A program made the translations under genes and the position numbers. Positions 1 through 6,874 of a stretch of DNA of 64,000 nucleotides are shown here, one piece after another. Location: assembly GCF_002288185.1 (NCBI RefSeq), contig NZ_CP016776.1, positions 1,240,001-1,304,000 of the forward strand, written 5' to 3'. How positions within the stretch are numbered: position 1 is the stretch's first letter; every line of letters starts with the position of its first letter. Below the pieces are notes generated by a model. It was not told the origin of the DNA, did no database searches, and saw only the letters and a list, made by a program, of their open reading frames with translations. This DNA comes from Candidatus Planktophila vernalis (GTDB lineage: Bacteria; Actinomycetota; Actinomycetes; Nanopelagicales; Nanopelagicaceae).

Positions 1-741
1 AACATTGAAACCTTCTGCGCCATCTTTCATAAACAGACCTTCAATGTTTTGCATCATTCTCGTTGCAAGACGACCTTGACCTGAAACCATTTCTGGAAAC
101 TCTCTACAAGCTGCCGCAACGCTTTGGTGCACAGGATCAGTTGAAATAGTTAATTGACGAACTGCTCTTGCTAAACCAAGCAGAGAAAACATAAATAGCG
201 GAGCCCCACAACCATCAACGGTGGTGTTACTAATTCTTTCACCACTCATCATCTCTACTTCTTTAGCAATAGCTAATTGCAGTGGATGCTCTGGGCTCAA
301 ATAAGAATCAATAGGCCAACCATTGATATGACACGTCAGAATCATTCCTGAATGCTTACCGCTGCAGTTCATGGCAAGTCGTGTGGGCTGCGCCGTTCTG
401 CGCAGCTCTTCATCTAATGGTCTATCCATCACACATTGCAGTGAATGCTCATCTAAATCAGCCTTTGCCAATATGGCGAGCGCTCCGCTTTGGTGCATCT
501 GTGTGCCAGCATGGGAAGCGCACACCAGAGCCAATAAACGTGGTTCTAAATCAAGGCCTGCGCGCACCATCGCTGATGCTTGAATAGATTTAAGTGAAGA
601 GCGTGAATACATAGGCAGAGTTGGATCGCCTTTTTGAAAAGCGATTGAGCCATCAGCATTTAAAACAACAACGTGGCCTGCATGAACAGATTCCACTTTC
701 CCGCCTCGTGTTACTTCGGCTAGGACTTCACCTAACATCAT
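1..741 (-). CDS. Asparaginase II-family protein, C-terminus cut by window edge
   Basis: The frame is open from the ATG at 741 to base 1, giving 247 codons without a stop, so the gene continues past the left edge. The reading includes the stretches SLKSIQASAMVRAG, CASHAGT, NCSGKHSGM, DGCGAPLF and VSGQGRLATRMM, which I recognise from the asparaginase II family (L-asparagine to aspartate plus ammonia, usually about 310-330 residues). Its ATG overlaps the stop of the upstream nitrobindin gene by 4 nt (ATGA), so the two are probably translationally coupled. The family call is good; the substrate is inferred from the family only. Confidence 0.8.
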   Translation of the reverse strand, partial: MMLGEVLAEVTRGGKVESVHAGHVVVLNADGSIAFQKGDPTLPMYSRSSLKSIQASAMVRAGLDLEPRLLALVCASHAGTQMHQSGALAILAKADLDEHSLQCVMDRPLDEELRRTAQPTRLAMNCSGKHSGMILTCHINGWPIDSYLSPEHPLQLAIAKEVEMMSGERISNTTVDGCGAPLFMFSLLGLARAVRQLTISTDPVHQSVAAACREFPEMVSGQGRLATRMMQNIEGLFMKDGAEGFNV

Positions 742-1238
742 TCGGCTGAACGTGGCAGAGATGACCACACATGTGCTTGGAGCTCTTGTCCCTCAGCTGC
801 CATGTCATAGGCATAAAAGAGTTCACCAGCAACAAGACCATAGAGGCGAACACCTGCTGTAACAATCTTGGCAGAAGGCGCGGAATAGCCCTGATCCATT
901 ACTAATTGAATCTTGGGACCATCAAAGGTTCCAACCCAACCTTCAGTAATTCCAGTTGAATGTGAAATCAATACCTCTAAAACATTATTAGGTTGCACGC
1001 GCCAAAAACCTACTTCAGATGCACCCGGGCGAACTATCTCTCCATCAGCATCTAATATCCATGAGCGAGAGAAGTAATTGAGAAAATTACGTCCATCATG
1101 ATTAAAGACAACTTCATGGGCAAACTCAAAGCCTTCGATATTTGGATACTCACCACGGCCCTTGCCGCGCCATGTGCCAACTAGCCAGGCAAGTGGATTT
1201 AAATCTGGATGCAATCCTTCAGGGATTGTGAAAACCAT
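738..1238 (-). CDS. Nitrobindin / FABP-like heme-binding beta-barrel protein
   Basis: A 166-residue protein with the hallmark GxWxGxG motif near residues 21-27 (GTWRGKG) and a C-terminal HVWSSL segment with the histidine that typically ligates heme. It fits the nitrobindin family (THAP4-like; peroxynitrite isomerase activity is reported for some members), which are 150-210-residue beta-barrels in the cytosol. It follows a 42-codon small membrane-protein ORF with no spacer and overlaps the asparaginase start by 4 nt. A nitrobindin (Rv0813c) also lies near thioredoxin, GlnR and MshD genes in Mycobacterium, which supports the call. Confidence 0.85.
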   Translation of the reverse strand: MVFTIPEGLHPDLNPLAWLVGTWRGKGRGEYPNIEGFEFAHEVVFNHDGRNFLNYFSRSWILDADGEIVRPGASEVGFWRVQPNNVLEVLISHSTGITEGWVGTFDGPKIQLVMDQGYSAPSAKIVTAGVRLYGLVAGELFYAYDMAAEGQELQAHVWSSLPRSAE

Positions 1239-1367
1239 TTATGGACGTCCTCTAAATTTGGGCGAGCGTCTGGCCTGTGATTGACGTCCGCGAAATGCGT
1301 AAAAGATGAGCGCGATACCAAAAGCGATGGCCACTAAGCCAAGGATTACTGAGGTAAGAAGCTCCAC
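1239..1367 (-). CDS. Small single-span membrane protein (42 aa)
   Basis: A short ORF starting at a GTG. Residues 3-24 are a continuous hydrophobic span (LLTSVILGLVAIAFGIALIF) followed by a basic tail rich in Arg, Gln and Lys, so a one-pass membrane peptide with a cytoplasmic positive tail is likely. Its stop directly abuts the nitrobindin ATG. A TACGCT hexamer lies 7 nt before the GTG, matching the leaderless promoter pattern of this window. It has no recognised family. Expression is unproven, but the fit between ygfZ and nitrobindin argues that it is real. Confidence 0.55.
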   Translation of the reverse strand: MELLTSVILGLVAIAFGIALIFYAFRGRQSQARRSPKFRGRP

Positions 1368-1384
1368 GCGCTAAAGCGTAGCGG

Positions 1385-2284
1385 TTAAACAATAGGTTGC
1401 TGCGCTGCTGCAATTCCATCAACGCTTAGCGTGGCATCCAACGGTGTATTTCGCTTCACGATAGCAAGGGCAATAGTGCCCAGTTCATGGTGTCTTGCCA
1501 CAGTGCCAATAAAACCAACTACAACGCCATCATTTTCAATCTTTGTCCCGGTTGCTGGAAATCCCACATCACTGCCATCGAGGTGGAGCATGGTTAATCT
1601 GCGAGGCGGATTACCTAAGTTAAATACCTTGGCCACAGTTTCTTGTCCCCGGTAGCAACCCTTATTCATATGCACAGCGCCATTTAAGACACCGATCTCA
1701 TTAGGAATTGTTTTGTGATCAGTTTCAAAACCAATACGTGGACGTCCTGCAGCAACGCGCTCGGCATCAAGTGCCCATGTGCCCACTTGTGTAGCCACAG
1801 CGTTAAAAGCCTGTGCCATCTGCGCAACTTCTGCTCTTGGCACTAATGCAAAAGGTCCACCAATATCTGTTGTTGCACCTGGTGCGCGAAGAACAGCAAA
1901 CTCACTTGTTGCATCCCGCACATCTACCTTGAGCATGAATCTCATTTTGCTCAGGTATGCAACCAAAGCCTCTGCATAGCTGGCATCCAGTACAAGAAAA
2001 GTGGTTGTTCCATCATCAACTAAGTTGAATTGATACTCAACGTGGCCCTGTGGATCCAAAATCATTGCAGGCTTCCAGATACCAGCCTGAAGATCTGTTA
2101 AAAACTGTGTTGTTAAATCATGCAACCACTTCAGGCGATCTTCGCCATCAACTGCAATGACTGAAAGATGTGAAAGATCTGCCCAGGCAGTTCCTGCCTC
2201 GATAGCTCTTTGTTCTTTTACTGGTTCACCAAAATGCCAAATTGCGCCTTTATCAGGACCATCTTCAACTAATACCGCACTCAT
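1385..2284 (-). CDS. ygfZ: YgfZ/GcvT folate-binding iron-sulfur maintenance protein
   Basis: A 299-residue protein of the folate-dependent YgfZ family. The diagnostic KGCYxGQE motif (NKGCYRGQETVAKV) lies around residues 209-222, with the GcvT-like folate-binding fold before it and a beta-barrel C-terminal part after it. YgfZ proteins help assemble or repair Fe-S clusters under oxidative stress, using tetrahydrofolate. The ATG overlaps the TGA of the preceding Fur-family gene (ATGA), so regulator and YgfZ form one operon, which makes metal- or stress-dependent control plausible. Confidence 0.9.
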   Translation of the reverse strand: MSAVLVEDGPDKGAIWHFGEPVKEQRAIEAGTAWADLSHLSVIAVDGEDRLKWLHDLTTQFLTDLQAGIWKPAMILDPQGHVEYQFNLVDDGTTTFLVLDASYAEALVAYLSKMRFMLKVDVRDATSEFAVLRAPGATTDIGGPFALVPRAEVAQMAQAFNAVATQVGTWALDAERVAAGRPRIGFETDHKTIPNEIGVLNGAVHMNKGCYRGQETVAKVFNLGNPPRRLTMLHLDGSDVGFPATGTKIENDGVVVGFIGTVARHHELGTIALAIVKRNTPLDATLSVDGIAAAQQPIV

Positions 2285-2685
2285 TGACAGTTAGAGCAGG
2301 TTCCATAGATTGCAAAGTGTGAAACATCTGTCTTAAAACCATAGTCATCTGAGAGTGCGTTAACAAAAGTAGAAGCAACATCTAATGGTGCATCTCCTAC
2401 AGCCTCACACTTTCCACACACTAAGTGCAGATGGGTCAGCTCTTCAGCTGCGTGATAAGTAGCACCGCCATGGCCTAGGTGAGTGTGTTGAACTAAACCA
2501 ACATTTTCTAGAGTTTCTAGGTTGCGATAGACAGTTGAAAGATTAATTCCTGGATGGGTCAGACGTACCTTCTCTGCCACTTCTTCAGGGGTTGAATGCC
2601 CAAGTGCGCGCACAGCAGCAAGGACTAGTTCACGTTGTGGTGTTAAACGTAATCCTTTATCGCGCAGTTCGTGCTTATCAGCCAT
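2281..2685 (-). CDS. Fur-family metalloregulator (Fur/Zur type)
   Basis: A 134-residue Fur-family repressor. The N-terminal winged helix includes LTPQRELVLAAV and STVYRNLETLENVGLV. The C-terminal dimer and metal domain has THLHLVCGKC and a final CSNC, giving the two CxxC pairs of a structural zinc site. Fe versus Zn specificity cannot be decided here; actinobacterial Zur/FurB proteins look similar. An in-frame ATG lies at 2691, but 2685 is preferred because a TAAGGT hexamer ends 6 nt before it and the protein then begins MADKHEL. It is first in an operon with ygfZ. Confidence 0.87.
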   Translation of the reverse strand: MADKHELRDKGLRLTPQRELVLAAVRALGHSTPEEVAEKVRLTHPGINLSTVYRNLETLENVGLVQHTHLGHGGATYHAAEELTHLHLVCGKCEAVGDAPLDVASTFVNALSDDYGFKTDVSHFAIYGTCSNCQ

Positions 2686-2691
2686 GTGCAT

Positions 2692-2697
2692 ACCTTA
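2692..2697 (-). promoter_or_regulatory. Putative leaderless -10 of the Fur-ygfZ operon
   Basis: TAAGGT on the minus strand, six bases before the ATG at 2685. The same spacing recurs in front of many genes in this window. Confidence 0.5.
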
Positions 2698-2710
2698 CTT
2701 TGTCTTAGAT

Positions 2711-2769
2711 TACTTTGCGCACCTGGGCTTAAAAACCCCCCGGTAACTACGCCCAGGTGCGCCAAAGTA
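2711..2769. repeat. Long inverted repeat between DUF4395 and Fur genes
   Basis: The left arm is TACTTTGCGCACCTGGGC (2711-2728). The right arm (2751-2769) is its reverse complement with one extra C. They make an 18-bp stem around a 22-nt loop. It lies downstream of DUF4395 and just upstream of the Fur-family gene, both on the minus strand. It could terminate the upstream unit or act as a dyad operator for autoregulation. No classical U-run directly follows the stem, so the role is open. Confidence 0.6.
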
Positions 2770-2797
2770 TCTTTTTAAAGGCTTAACGCTAGAGACG

Positions 2798-3247
2798 TTA
2801 AGAGGCTTGTGGTTTTCTTGCGCGCAGGAGCAACAAATACATCTCGCAACCTAGGCAGAAGTTAAATGCAGCGTTAAGGAAGGCTGCTGCAAGTGCAAAT
2901 GAAACGGCAACTACAAAGAGTCCAGAGATTCCGCTAATTGATCCAGCGATTGCAACGAGTGCAAATATCAGGCCAACACTTTGTGCAAACTGCGGTGGGC
3001 GCACATCTTCGGTAATGACTGCGCTCTTTAAACGTGGCTTAACAATGTTTTTGAAGATCAGCGCATAGGGAGTGAACTGTGGACCACGAAAGGCACCGAT
3101 TGCAAAAACAATTGCCTGCGCAACGATAACCCAGAGGTTAGAAGTTGCTAGGGCGGTCGCTAAAACTGCCGTTGTAATCACTGCGCCAAAACGTGGTCCA
3201 CGAGCATCAATCACCGTGGATTGCTTAATCTGAGTTTCTTGTGTCAT
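2798..3247 (-). CDS. DUF4395 membrane protein
   Basis: A 149-residue integral membrane protein with about four hydrophobic segments and the DUF4395 hallmark near the C-terminus, NAAFNFCLGCEMYLLLLR, which carries a CxxC pair (CLGC). These proteins often sit next to thioredoxin-like genes and have a proposed but unproven role in thiol or sulfur metabolism. The start has a strong Shine-Dalgarno (AAGGAGATAAGAA). It follows a leader peptide gene by 49 nt, so its expression is probably attenuated. Confidence 0.82.
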   Translation of the reverse strand: MTQETQIKQSTVIDARGPRFGAVITTAVLATALATSNLWVIVAQAIVFAIGAFRGPQFTPYALIFKNIVKPRLKSAVITEDVRPPQFAQSVGLIFALVAIAGSISGISGLFVVAVSFALAAAFLNAAFNFCLGCEMYLLLLRARKPQAS

Positions 3248-3274
3248 TTCTTATCTCCTTGGTAGACGAATAGT

Positions 3275-3299
3275 TAATTGTTTAAATGAAAAACAATTA
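3275..3299 (-). promoter_or_regulatory. Hairpin at the stop codon of the cysteine leader peptide
   Basis: The 9-bp perfect arms TAATTGTTT and AAACAATTA (3291-3299 and 3275-3283) enclose a 7-nt loop. The leader TAA is inside the first arm, so a ribosome finishing or stalling on the leader would change whether the hairpin forms ahead of the DUF4395 ribosome-binding site. Confidence 0.5.
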
Positions 3300-3374
3300 C
3301 ATTCGGCACAAAGAACCAGCCAGGCGACCGTAATCAACGACACGGCGCTTGGTGAAGAAGCTGGCTAATGACAT
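3297..3374 (-). CDS. Cysteine-type leader peptide (25 aa)
   Basis: A tiny ORF of 25 residues ending VVDYGRLAGSLCRM. This matches the pattern of the putative leader peptides of Actinobacteria (RxxVDxxRxAxxLCR), found upstream of sulfur and thiol genes and thought to sense cysteine supply through ribosome stalling at the Cys codon near the end. Here it precedes DUF4395 by 49 nt. A TACTAT hexamer lies 7 nt before its ATG, so it is probably translated from a leaderless mRNA, as described for mycobacterial cysteine-sensing uORFs. The family match is by eye. Confidence 0.72.
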   Translation of the reverse strand: MSLASFFTKRRVVDYGRLAGSLCRM

Positions 3375-3381
3375 AGTGCAA

Positions 3382-3387
3382 ATAGTA
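3382..3387 (-). promoter_or_regulatory. Putative -10 for leaderless leader-peptide/DUF4395 mRNA
   Basis: TACTAT on the minus strand, seven bases ahead of the leader-peptide ATG at 3374. It would make the leader ORF the first thing translated on the transcript. Confidence 0.5.
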
Positions 3388-3431
3388 AAGAAGGTAGTTC
3401 ACTAACGCGAGTTGCGAGTTATTTGCACAAA

Positions 3432-3839
3432 CTATCTAATGGCAGCAAGGGCATTAAGGACTTGTTCACGCTTAGGTGCACCCACAGCCCGCCCCACTTC
3501 ATTGCCCTTGGAATCAAGGATCAGGGTAGTTGGCGTGCTCAAAATGTTTAATTGACGCACTAGCTCTAAATGATCTTCTGCATCTATATCTATGTGAACA
3601 ACATCGTCTAGATCTTCAACAACGTTTTCTAGTAGCGCTCTGGTTGCCCGGCATGGTGTGCAAAAGGCTGAAGAGAACTGAACCAGGCTGGCTCTTGAGC
3701 CAAGGGGTGCGCCAATCATCTGGGGAGTAATCACACCGGCCCGCTCTTTAGCCTTTACTACGCCCCTTGAGCGCTGATACCAAAAGCCATATGCGCTAGC
3801 TAGCGCCAGCACAATAAGGATTGGAAGCAACGATTTCAC
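3432..3839 (-). CDS. Membrane-anchored thioredoxin-family protein
   Basis: About 135 residues: an N-terminal hydrophobic anchor (LLPILIVLALASAYGFWY), then a thioredoxin fold with the active-site CTPC inside FSSAFCTPCRATRALLE and the cis-Pro region LNILSTPTTLIL. It likely acts as a thiol:disulfide oxidoreductase on one face of the membrane. The start is ambiguous: a TTG at 3857 would overlap the divergent glnR ATG, so the GTG at 3839 is preferred. The neighbourhood (DUF4395, GlnR, MshD) matches the mycobacterial thiX (Rv0816c) locus, which is my basis for considering it a ThiX-like protein. Confidence 0.82.
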   Translation of the reverse strand: MKSLLPILIVLALASAYGFWYQRSRGVVKAKERAGVITPQMIGAPLGSRASLVQFSSAFCTPCRATRALLENVVEDLDDVVHIDIDAEDHLELVRQLNILSTPTTLILDSKGNEVGRAVGAPKREQVLNALAAIR

Positions 3840-3844
3840 GAGGG

Positions 3845-3850
3845 TAGTCT
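3845..3850 (+). promoter_or_regulatory. Putative leaderless -10 of glnR
   Basis: TAGTCT ends six bases before the glnR ATG at 3857. It sits at the very 5' end of the divergent thioredoxin gene, so the two promoters must overlap the two coding starts. Confidence 0.5.
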
Positions 3851-3856
3851 GTACCA

Positions 3857-4537
3857 ATGGCCAAGGTTCTGCTACTTACGAACACTCATGGTGCTAGTGC
3901 TGAAGTTTTACCGGCACTTGGTTTGCTCCAGCACAGCGTTCGCATTTTGCCCGCAGAAGCATCTGTTCTAGTAGATGCACCAGAAGTAGATGTTCTCCTC
4001 ATCGATGCTCGCCGTGAACTACCGGCTGCAAAATCTTTGACCAAGCTCATCACAACAACTGGAATTGGTTGCCCGATCATTGCAATTACTACTGAAGGTG
4101 GTCTTTCTGCATTTAATGCAGACTGGGGCATTAGCGATGTCATGCTCGACACTGCTGGACCTGCAGAAGTAGATGCTCGCATCCGTATTGTTTTAGGCAA
4201 GCAAGCTGCCTCTGATCTTCACAACGACCCACACAGCGGTGAGATTAGAAGCGGTGATGTTTCAATTGATGAATCCACATACACCGCCCGCCTTAAGGGT
4301 GAAGTTCTTGATCTAACTTTTAAAGAGTTTGAACTACTCAAATACTTAGCTCAGCACCCAGGCCGAGTCTTTACACGCGCTCAACTTTTGCAAGAGATCT
4401 GGGGCTATGACTACTTCGGTGGCACACGCACCGTTGACGTTCACATCCGTCGCCTTCGCTCAAAGCTAGGTCCTGAGTTTGAAGCAATCATTGGAACCGT
4501 TAGAAATGTGGGATATCGCTTCACTGTCGATGCATAA
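3857..4537 (+). CDS. glnR: GlnR nitrogen-response regulator (OmpR type)
   Basis: A 226-residue orphan response regulator. The receiver-like domain (1-115) has [34 protein letters not shown] and the very GlnR-typical [20 protein letters not shown]. The OmpR-type winged helix (about 130-226) has [40 protein letters not shown] and [10 protein letters not shown]. It is nearly identical in layout to Streptomyces and Mycobacterium GlnR, which controls nitrogen assimilation genes without a cognate kinase. It is followed 3 nt later by an MshD-like acetyltransferase, as in Mycobacterium (Rv0818-Rv0819). Confidence 0.93.
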   Translation: MAKVLLLTNTHGASAEVLPALGLLQHSVRILPAEASVLVDAPEVDVLLIDARRELPAAKSLTKLITTTGIGCPIIAITTEGGLSAFNADWGISDVMLDTAGPAEVDARIRIVLGKQAASDLHNDPHSGEIRSGDVSIDESTYTARLKGEVLDLTFKEFELLKYLAQHPGRVFTRAQLLQEIWGYDYFGGTRTVDVHIRRLRSKLGPEFEAIIGTVRNVGYRFTVDA

Positions 4538-4540
4538 ACT

Positions 4541-5017
4541 ATGCGTCATATTCTAAAACTCCATCGCGATCTCACCAGCGATTCACTTCCGCAACGCACA
4601 CACGACTACACCATCGAAACATTCAACACCGCTACCCATAAACAACAATGGCTAGATTTAAACAATCACATCTTTGCCCACCACCCAGATCAAGGTAATT
4701 GGGCAATGGCAGATCTAGATAACAGAATTAAAGAGGACTGGTTTGATCCCCAAGGTTTCTTTCTTGCAACCGAAAAAGGAGTAATTGAAGGCTTTGTCTG
4801 GACCAAGATTCACCAAGATCTAGTTAATCAAGATCCAGTCGGTGAGCTCTATGTTGTTGGCACAGCCCCTGCCCACCACGGCCGCGGCATAGCACGAGCA
4901 CTCTCGGTTGAGGCTATTAACTACTTTGTTACTAAGGGTTTAAAGCATGCGATGTTATATGTCGATGCTGATAATGAAAAAGGATTAAAGCTCTATCAAT
5001 CGTTAGGGTTTAACTAA
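4541..5017 (+). CDS. MshD-like GNAT acetyltransferase, single-domain
   Basis: A 158-residue protein that aligns by eye with the second GNAT domain of mycothiol synthase MshD: HHPDQGNWAMADLDNRIKED, FFLATEKGVIEGFVWTKIH, GELYVVGTAPAHHGRGIARAL (acetyl-CoA loop) and AMLYVDADNEKGLKLYQSLGF. Normal MshD is about 300 residues with two tandem GNAT domains and acetylates Cys-GlcN-Ins in the last step of mycothiol synthesis. Here the N-terminal domain is absent and the protein stops right after LGF. It begins 3 nt after glnR, the usual position of mshD. It may be a minimal mycothiol synthase, a repurposed acetyltransferase or a decaying gene. Confidence 0.75.
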   Translation: MRHILKLHRDLTSDSLPQRTHDYTIETFNTATHKQQWLDLNNHIFAHHPDQGNWAMADLDNRIKEDWFDPQGFFLATEKGVIEGFVWTKIHQDLVNQDPVGELYVVGTAPAHHGRGIARALSVEAINYFVTKGLKHAMLYVDADNEKGLKLYQSLGFN

Positions 5018-5060
5018 AGTCACTCTGAGTAATTATGTTTTCCACTACTATTTCCCCAAA

Positions 5061-5110
5061 GCCCAAGAGAGATCCCTAGCGAAAGCTATATCGCTTGGGC
5101 CTTCTTCTTT
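5061..5110 (+). terminator. Terminator of glnR-mshD unit
   Basis: GCCCAAG (5061-5067) pairs with CTTGGGC (5094-5100), with an inner TAGC/GCTA stem, followed by a pyrimidine-rich CTTCTTCTTTT tail. Confidence 0.6.
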
Positions 5111-5121
5111 TCATGTACAAG

Positions 5122-5154
5122 AAAAAAGGAGCCAGGGGAACTGGCTCCTTTTTT
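5122..5154. terminator. Bidirectional intrinsic terminator
   Basis: A perfect 14-bp stem, AAAAAAGGAGCCAG / CTGGCTCCTTTTTT, around a GGGAA loop. A-run and U-run on both sides let it serve the plus-strand glnR unit and the minus-strand secreted-protein gene at 5171. Confidence 0.9.
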
Positions 5155-5170
5155 ACTTTCTCAACTCTTT

Positions 5171-5536
5171 TTAAGGACGAGCTGGTTTCACTGGCTTGGC
5201 AGGAATTCCTGCTCTAGCAGTTGCCACCGCGGCTTTCAAAGCATCGCGTGCAGCTTTCTTAGCTTCAGGTGTTGTTGCGCCAGAACGTGCAGCTTCAAAG
5301 GTAGCTCTTGCGGATTCAATCGCTGGCTTTGCAGTTGCAACTGCAGCTTGACGTGCTGTTTGTGCAGATTTAAATGCTGCGCGAGCTGCATCGAATGCTG
5401 CTTTTTGTTCTGGTGTTAATGCCACTTTCTTCACTACTGGTGTAGTTGGTTCAGCAGCTTGTGCCCCCGAGACACCCACAAGTGCAAAGAGTCCTGCAGT
5501 AGTTGCCACTGCAACAATGCGCTTTAACTTGATCAT
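5171..5536 (-). CDS. Small secreted Ala-rich helical protein
   Basis: A 121-residue protein with a clear Sec signal peptide (MIKLKRIVAVATTAGLFALV, cleavage predicted after GAQA near residue 28). The mature part is Ala/Lys/Thr-rich, with heptad-like AAFDAARAAFKSAQTARQAA repeats that would form an alpha-helix or coiled coil, and a Pro/Lys-rich end (PAKPVKPARP). The start has a good Shine-Dalgarno (GAGGGGATTTC). No family is recognised; an envelope-associated or cell-wall-binding role is a guess. It is monocistronic, between a bidirectional terminator and a 103-bp upstream gap. Confidence 0.75.
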   Translation of the reverse strand: MIKLKRIVAVATTAGLFALVGVSGAQAAEPTTPVVKKVALTPEQKAAFDAARAAFKSAQTARQAAVATAKPAIESARATFEAARSGATTPEAKKAARDALKAAVATARAGIPAKPVKPARP

Positions 5537-5639
5537 GAAATCCCCTCATCTCTTCCACAACCTCTTGCGGATAAGTGAAAAATAGAACAAAACTCTGTGG
5601 TCAAGCTCTGGCACTCTTGTGAGTTGTTTGTGAAAAAAC

Positions 5640-6842
5640 CTACGCAGTAAGCTCTTTTAAGCCTGCAATGAGGCGATCCACATCATCCCTCGTTGAGTAT
5701 GGCGCTAAGCCTGCGCGCAGCGCGCCAGCATCACCTAAGCCAAGTGCTCTTGAGACCTCTAGGGCATAGAAGTTAGAGGCAGGAAGAGTGATGCTTTTTT
5801 GCGCCATAGCTTTATAGATATCAACGCTGTCATGGCCTGCAAAAGAGAAATAGATTGTTGGTGTGCGGTGCTTTGCTTTTCCATACAAAGTTACTCCGGA
5901 TAATGATGCAACAGAGCTCTCTAGATACTCCAGAAGTTCATCTTCATATTTTTCTAGCGCGTTCATAGAGTTAACGATCTTCTCGCGTCTAGTAACACCA
6001 TTACCTGGTGCCATCTCGGCAATAAAGTTCACTGCTGCAATACATCCAGCCATGAGCTCATAGGGCAATGTGCCGAACTCAAAGCGCTCTGGGACGATAT
6101 TGGTTGCAGGCAATAACTTGTCATTAGACAGAGTCTCTAGAAGTGCTGGAGAGGCTGCTAGGGCCGCACAGTGTGGTCCCATTAACTTATAGAAAGAGAA
6201 ACCAAAGAAATCTGCGCCAATATCTTTAACACTAATTGCTGCATGTGGTGTTAAGTGCACGCCATCAACATAGAACAGCGCTCCCACCTTGTGCACAGCA
6301 GCCCCAATAGCCTTTAAATCAGGTCTAGTACCAATGGTGTTACCAGCACCTGTTATTGCAACAAGCTTTGTCTTAGACGATAAAACCGCTTCGACTGCGC
6401 CCACGCTAATCTCAGTTGTCTTGGTATCTAGCTCTGCCCAACGAATCGTTGCCCCAACAGCCTCTGCTGCTTGAATCCATGGACGAACATTTGAATCATG
6501 ATCTAGGCGTGAGACAACTACTTCATCCCCTGGTCCCCAGTTCTTCGCCAGTGTGCGAGAGAAGTCATATGTGAGTTGTGTCCATGAGCGTCCATAGACA
6601 ACACCACGTGGATCAACATCGATGAGATCACCGACTGCTTCTCTAAAGCCCACCACATACTCTTCAGCGTTCTTCTCACTCTCGGTATTGGTATTTCGAT
6701 TAGAGATCGGCTTAGTAATTGCGTGAGCAATTGCTGCTCCAACGACTAACGGAACTTGAGATCCCCCAGGGCCACAAAAGAATGCAAGGCCGGTGTTAAG
6801 TGAAGGAAAGTGGGAGCGGATCTTGTGGACGTCGTATGTCAT
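5640..6842 (-). CDS. Cysteine-desulfurase-like class V aminotransferase (VC1184 type)
   Basis: A 400-residue PLP-dependent fold-type I enzyme resembling the cysteine desulfurase-like subfamily TIGR01976. It begins with the typical RSHFPSLNTGLAFFCGPGGSQVP, contains VVSRLDHDSNVRPW and YVDGVHLTPH, and has the PLP lysine around residue 219 in GFSFYKLMGPH. True SufS/IscS function is not implied; members of this subfamily are uncharacterised. AGGTTA on the plus strand (minus-strand TAACCT) lies 7 nt before the ATG, consistent with a leaderless start. Confidence 0.83.
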   Translation of the reverse strand: MTYDVHKIRSHFPSLNTGLAFFCGPGGSQVPLVVGAAIAHAITKPISNRNTNTESEKNAEEYVVGFREAVGDLIDVDPRGVVYGRSWTQLTYDFSRTLAKNWGPGDEVVVSRLDHDSNVRPWIQAAEAVGATIRWAELDTKTTEISVGAVEAVLSSKTKLVAITGAGNTIGTRPDLKAIGAAVHKVGALFYVDGVHLTPHAAISVKDIGADFFGFSFYKLMGPHCAALAASPALLETLSNDKLLPATNIVPERFEFGTLPYELMAGCIAAVNFIAEMAPGNGVTRREKIVNSMNALEKYEDELLEYLESSVASLSGVTLYGKAKHRTPTIYFSFAGHDSVDIYKAMAQKSITLPASNFYALEVSRALGLGDAGALRAGLAPYSTRDDVDRLIAGLKELTA

Positions 6843-6874
6843 GCGGAGCAGGTTATCAGCAAGGCTCTAATTAC

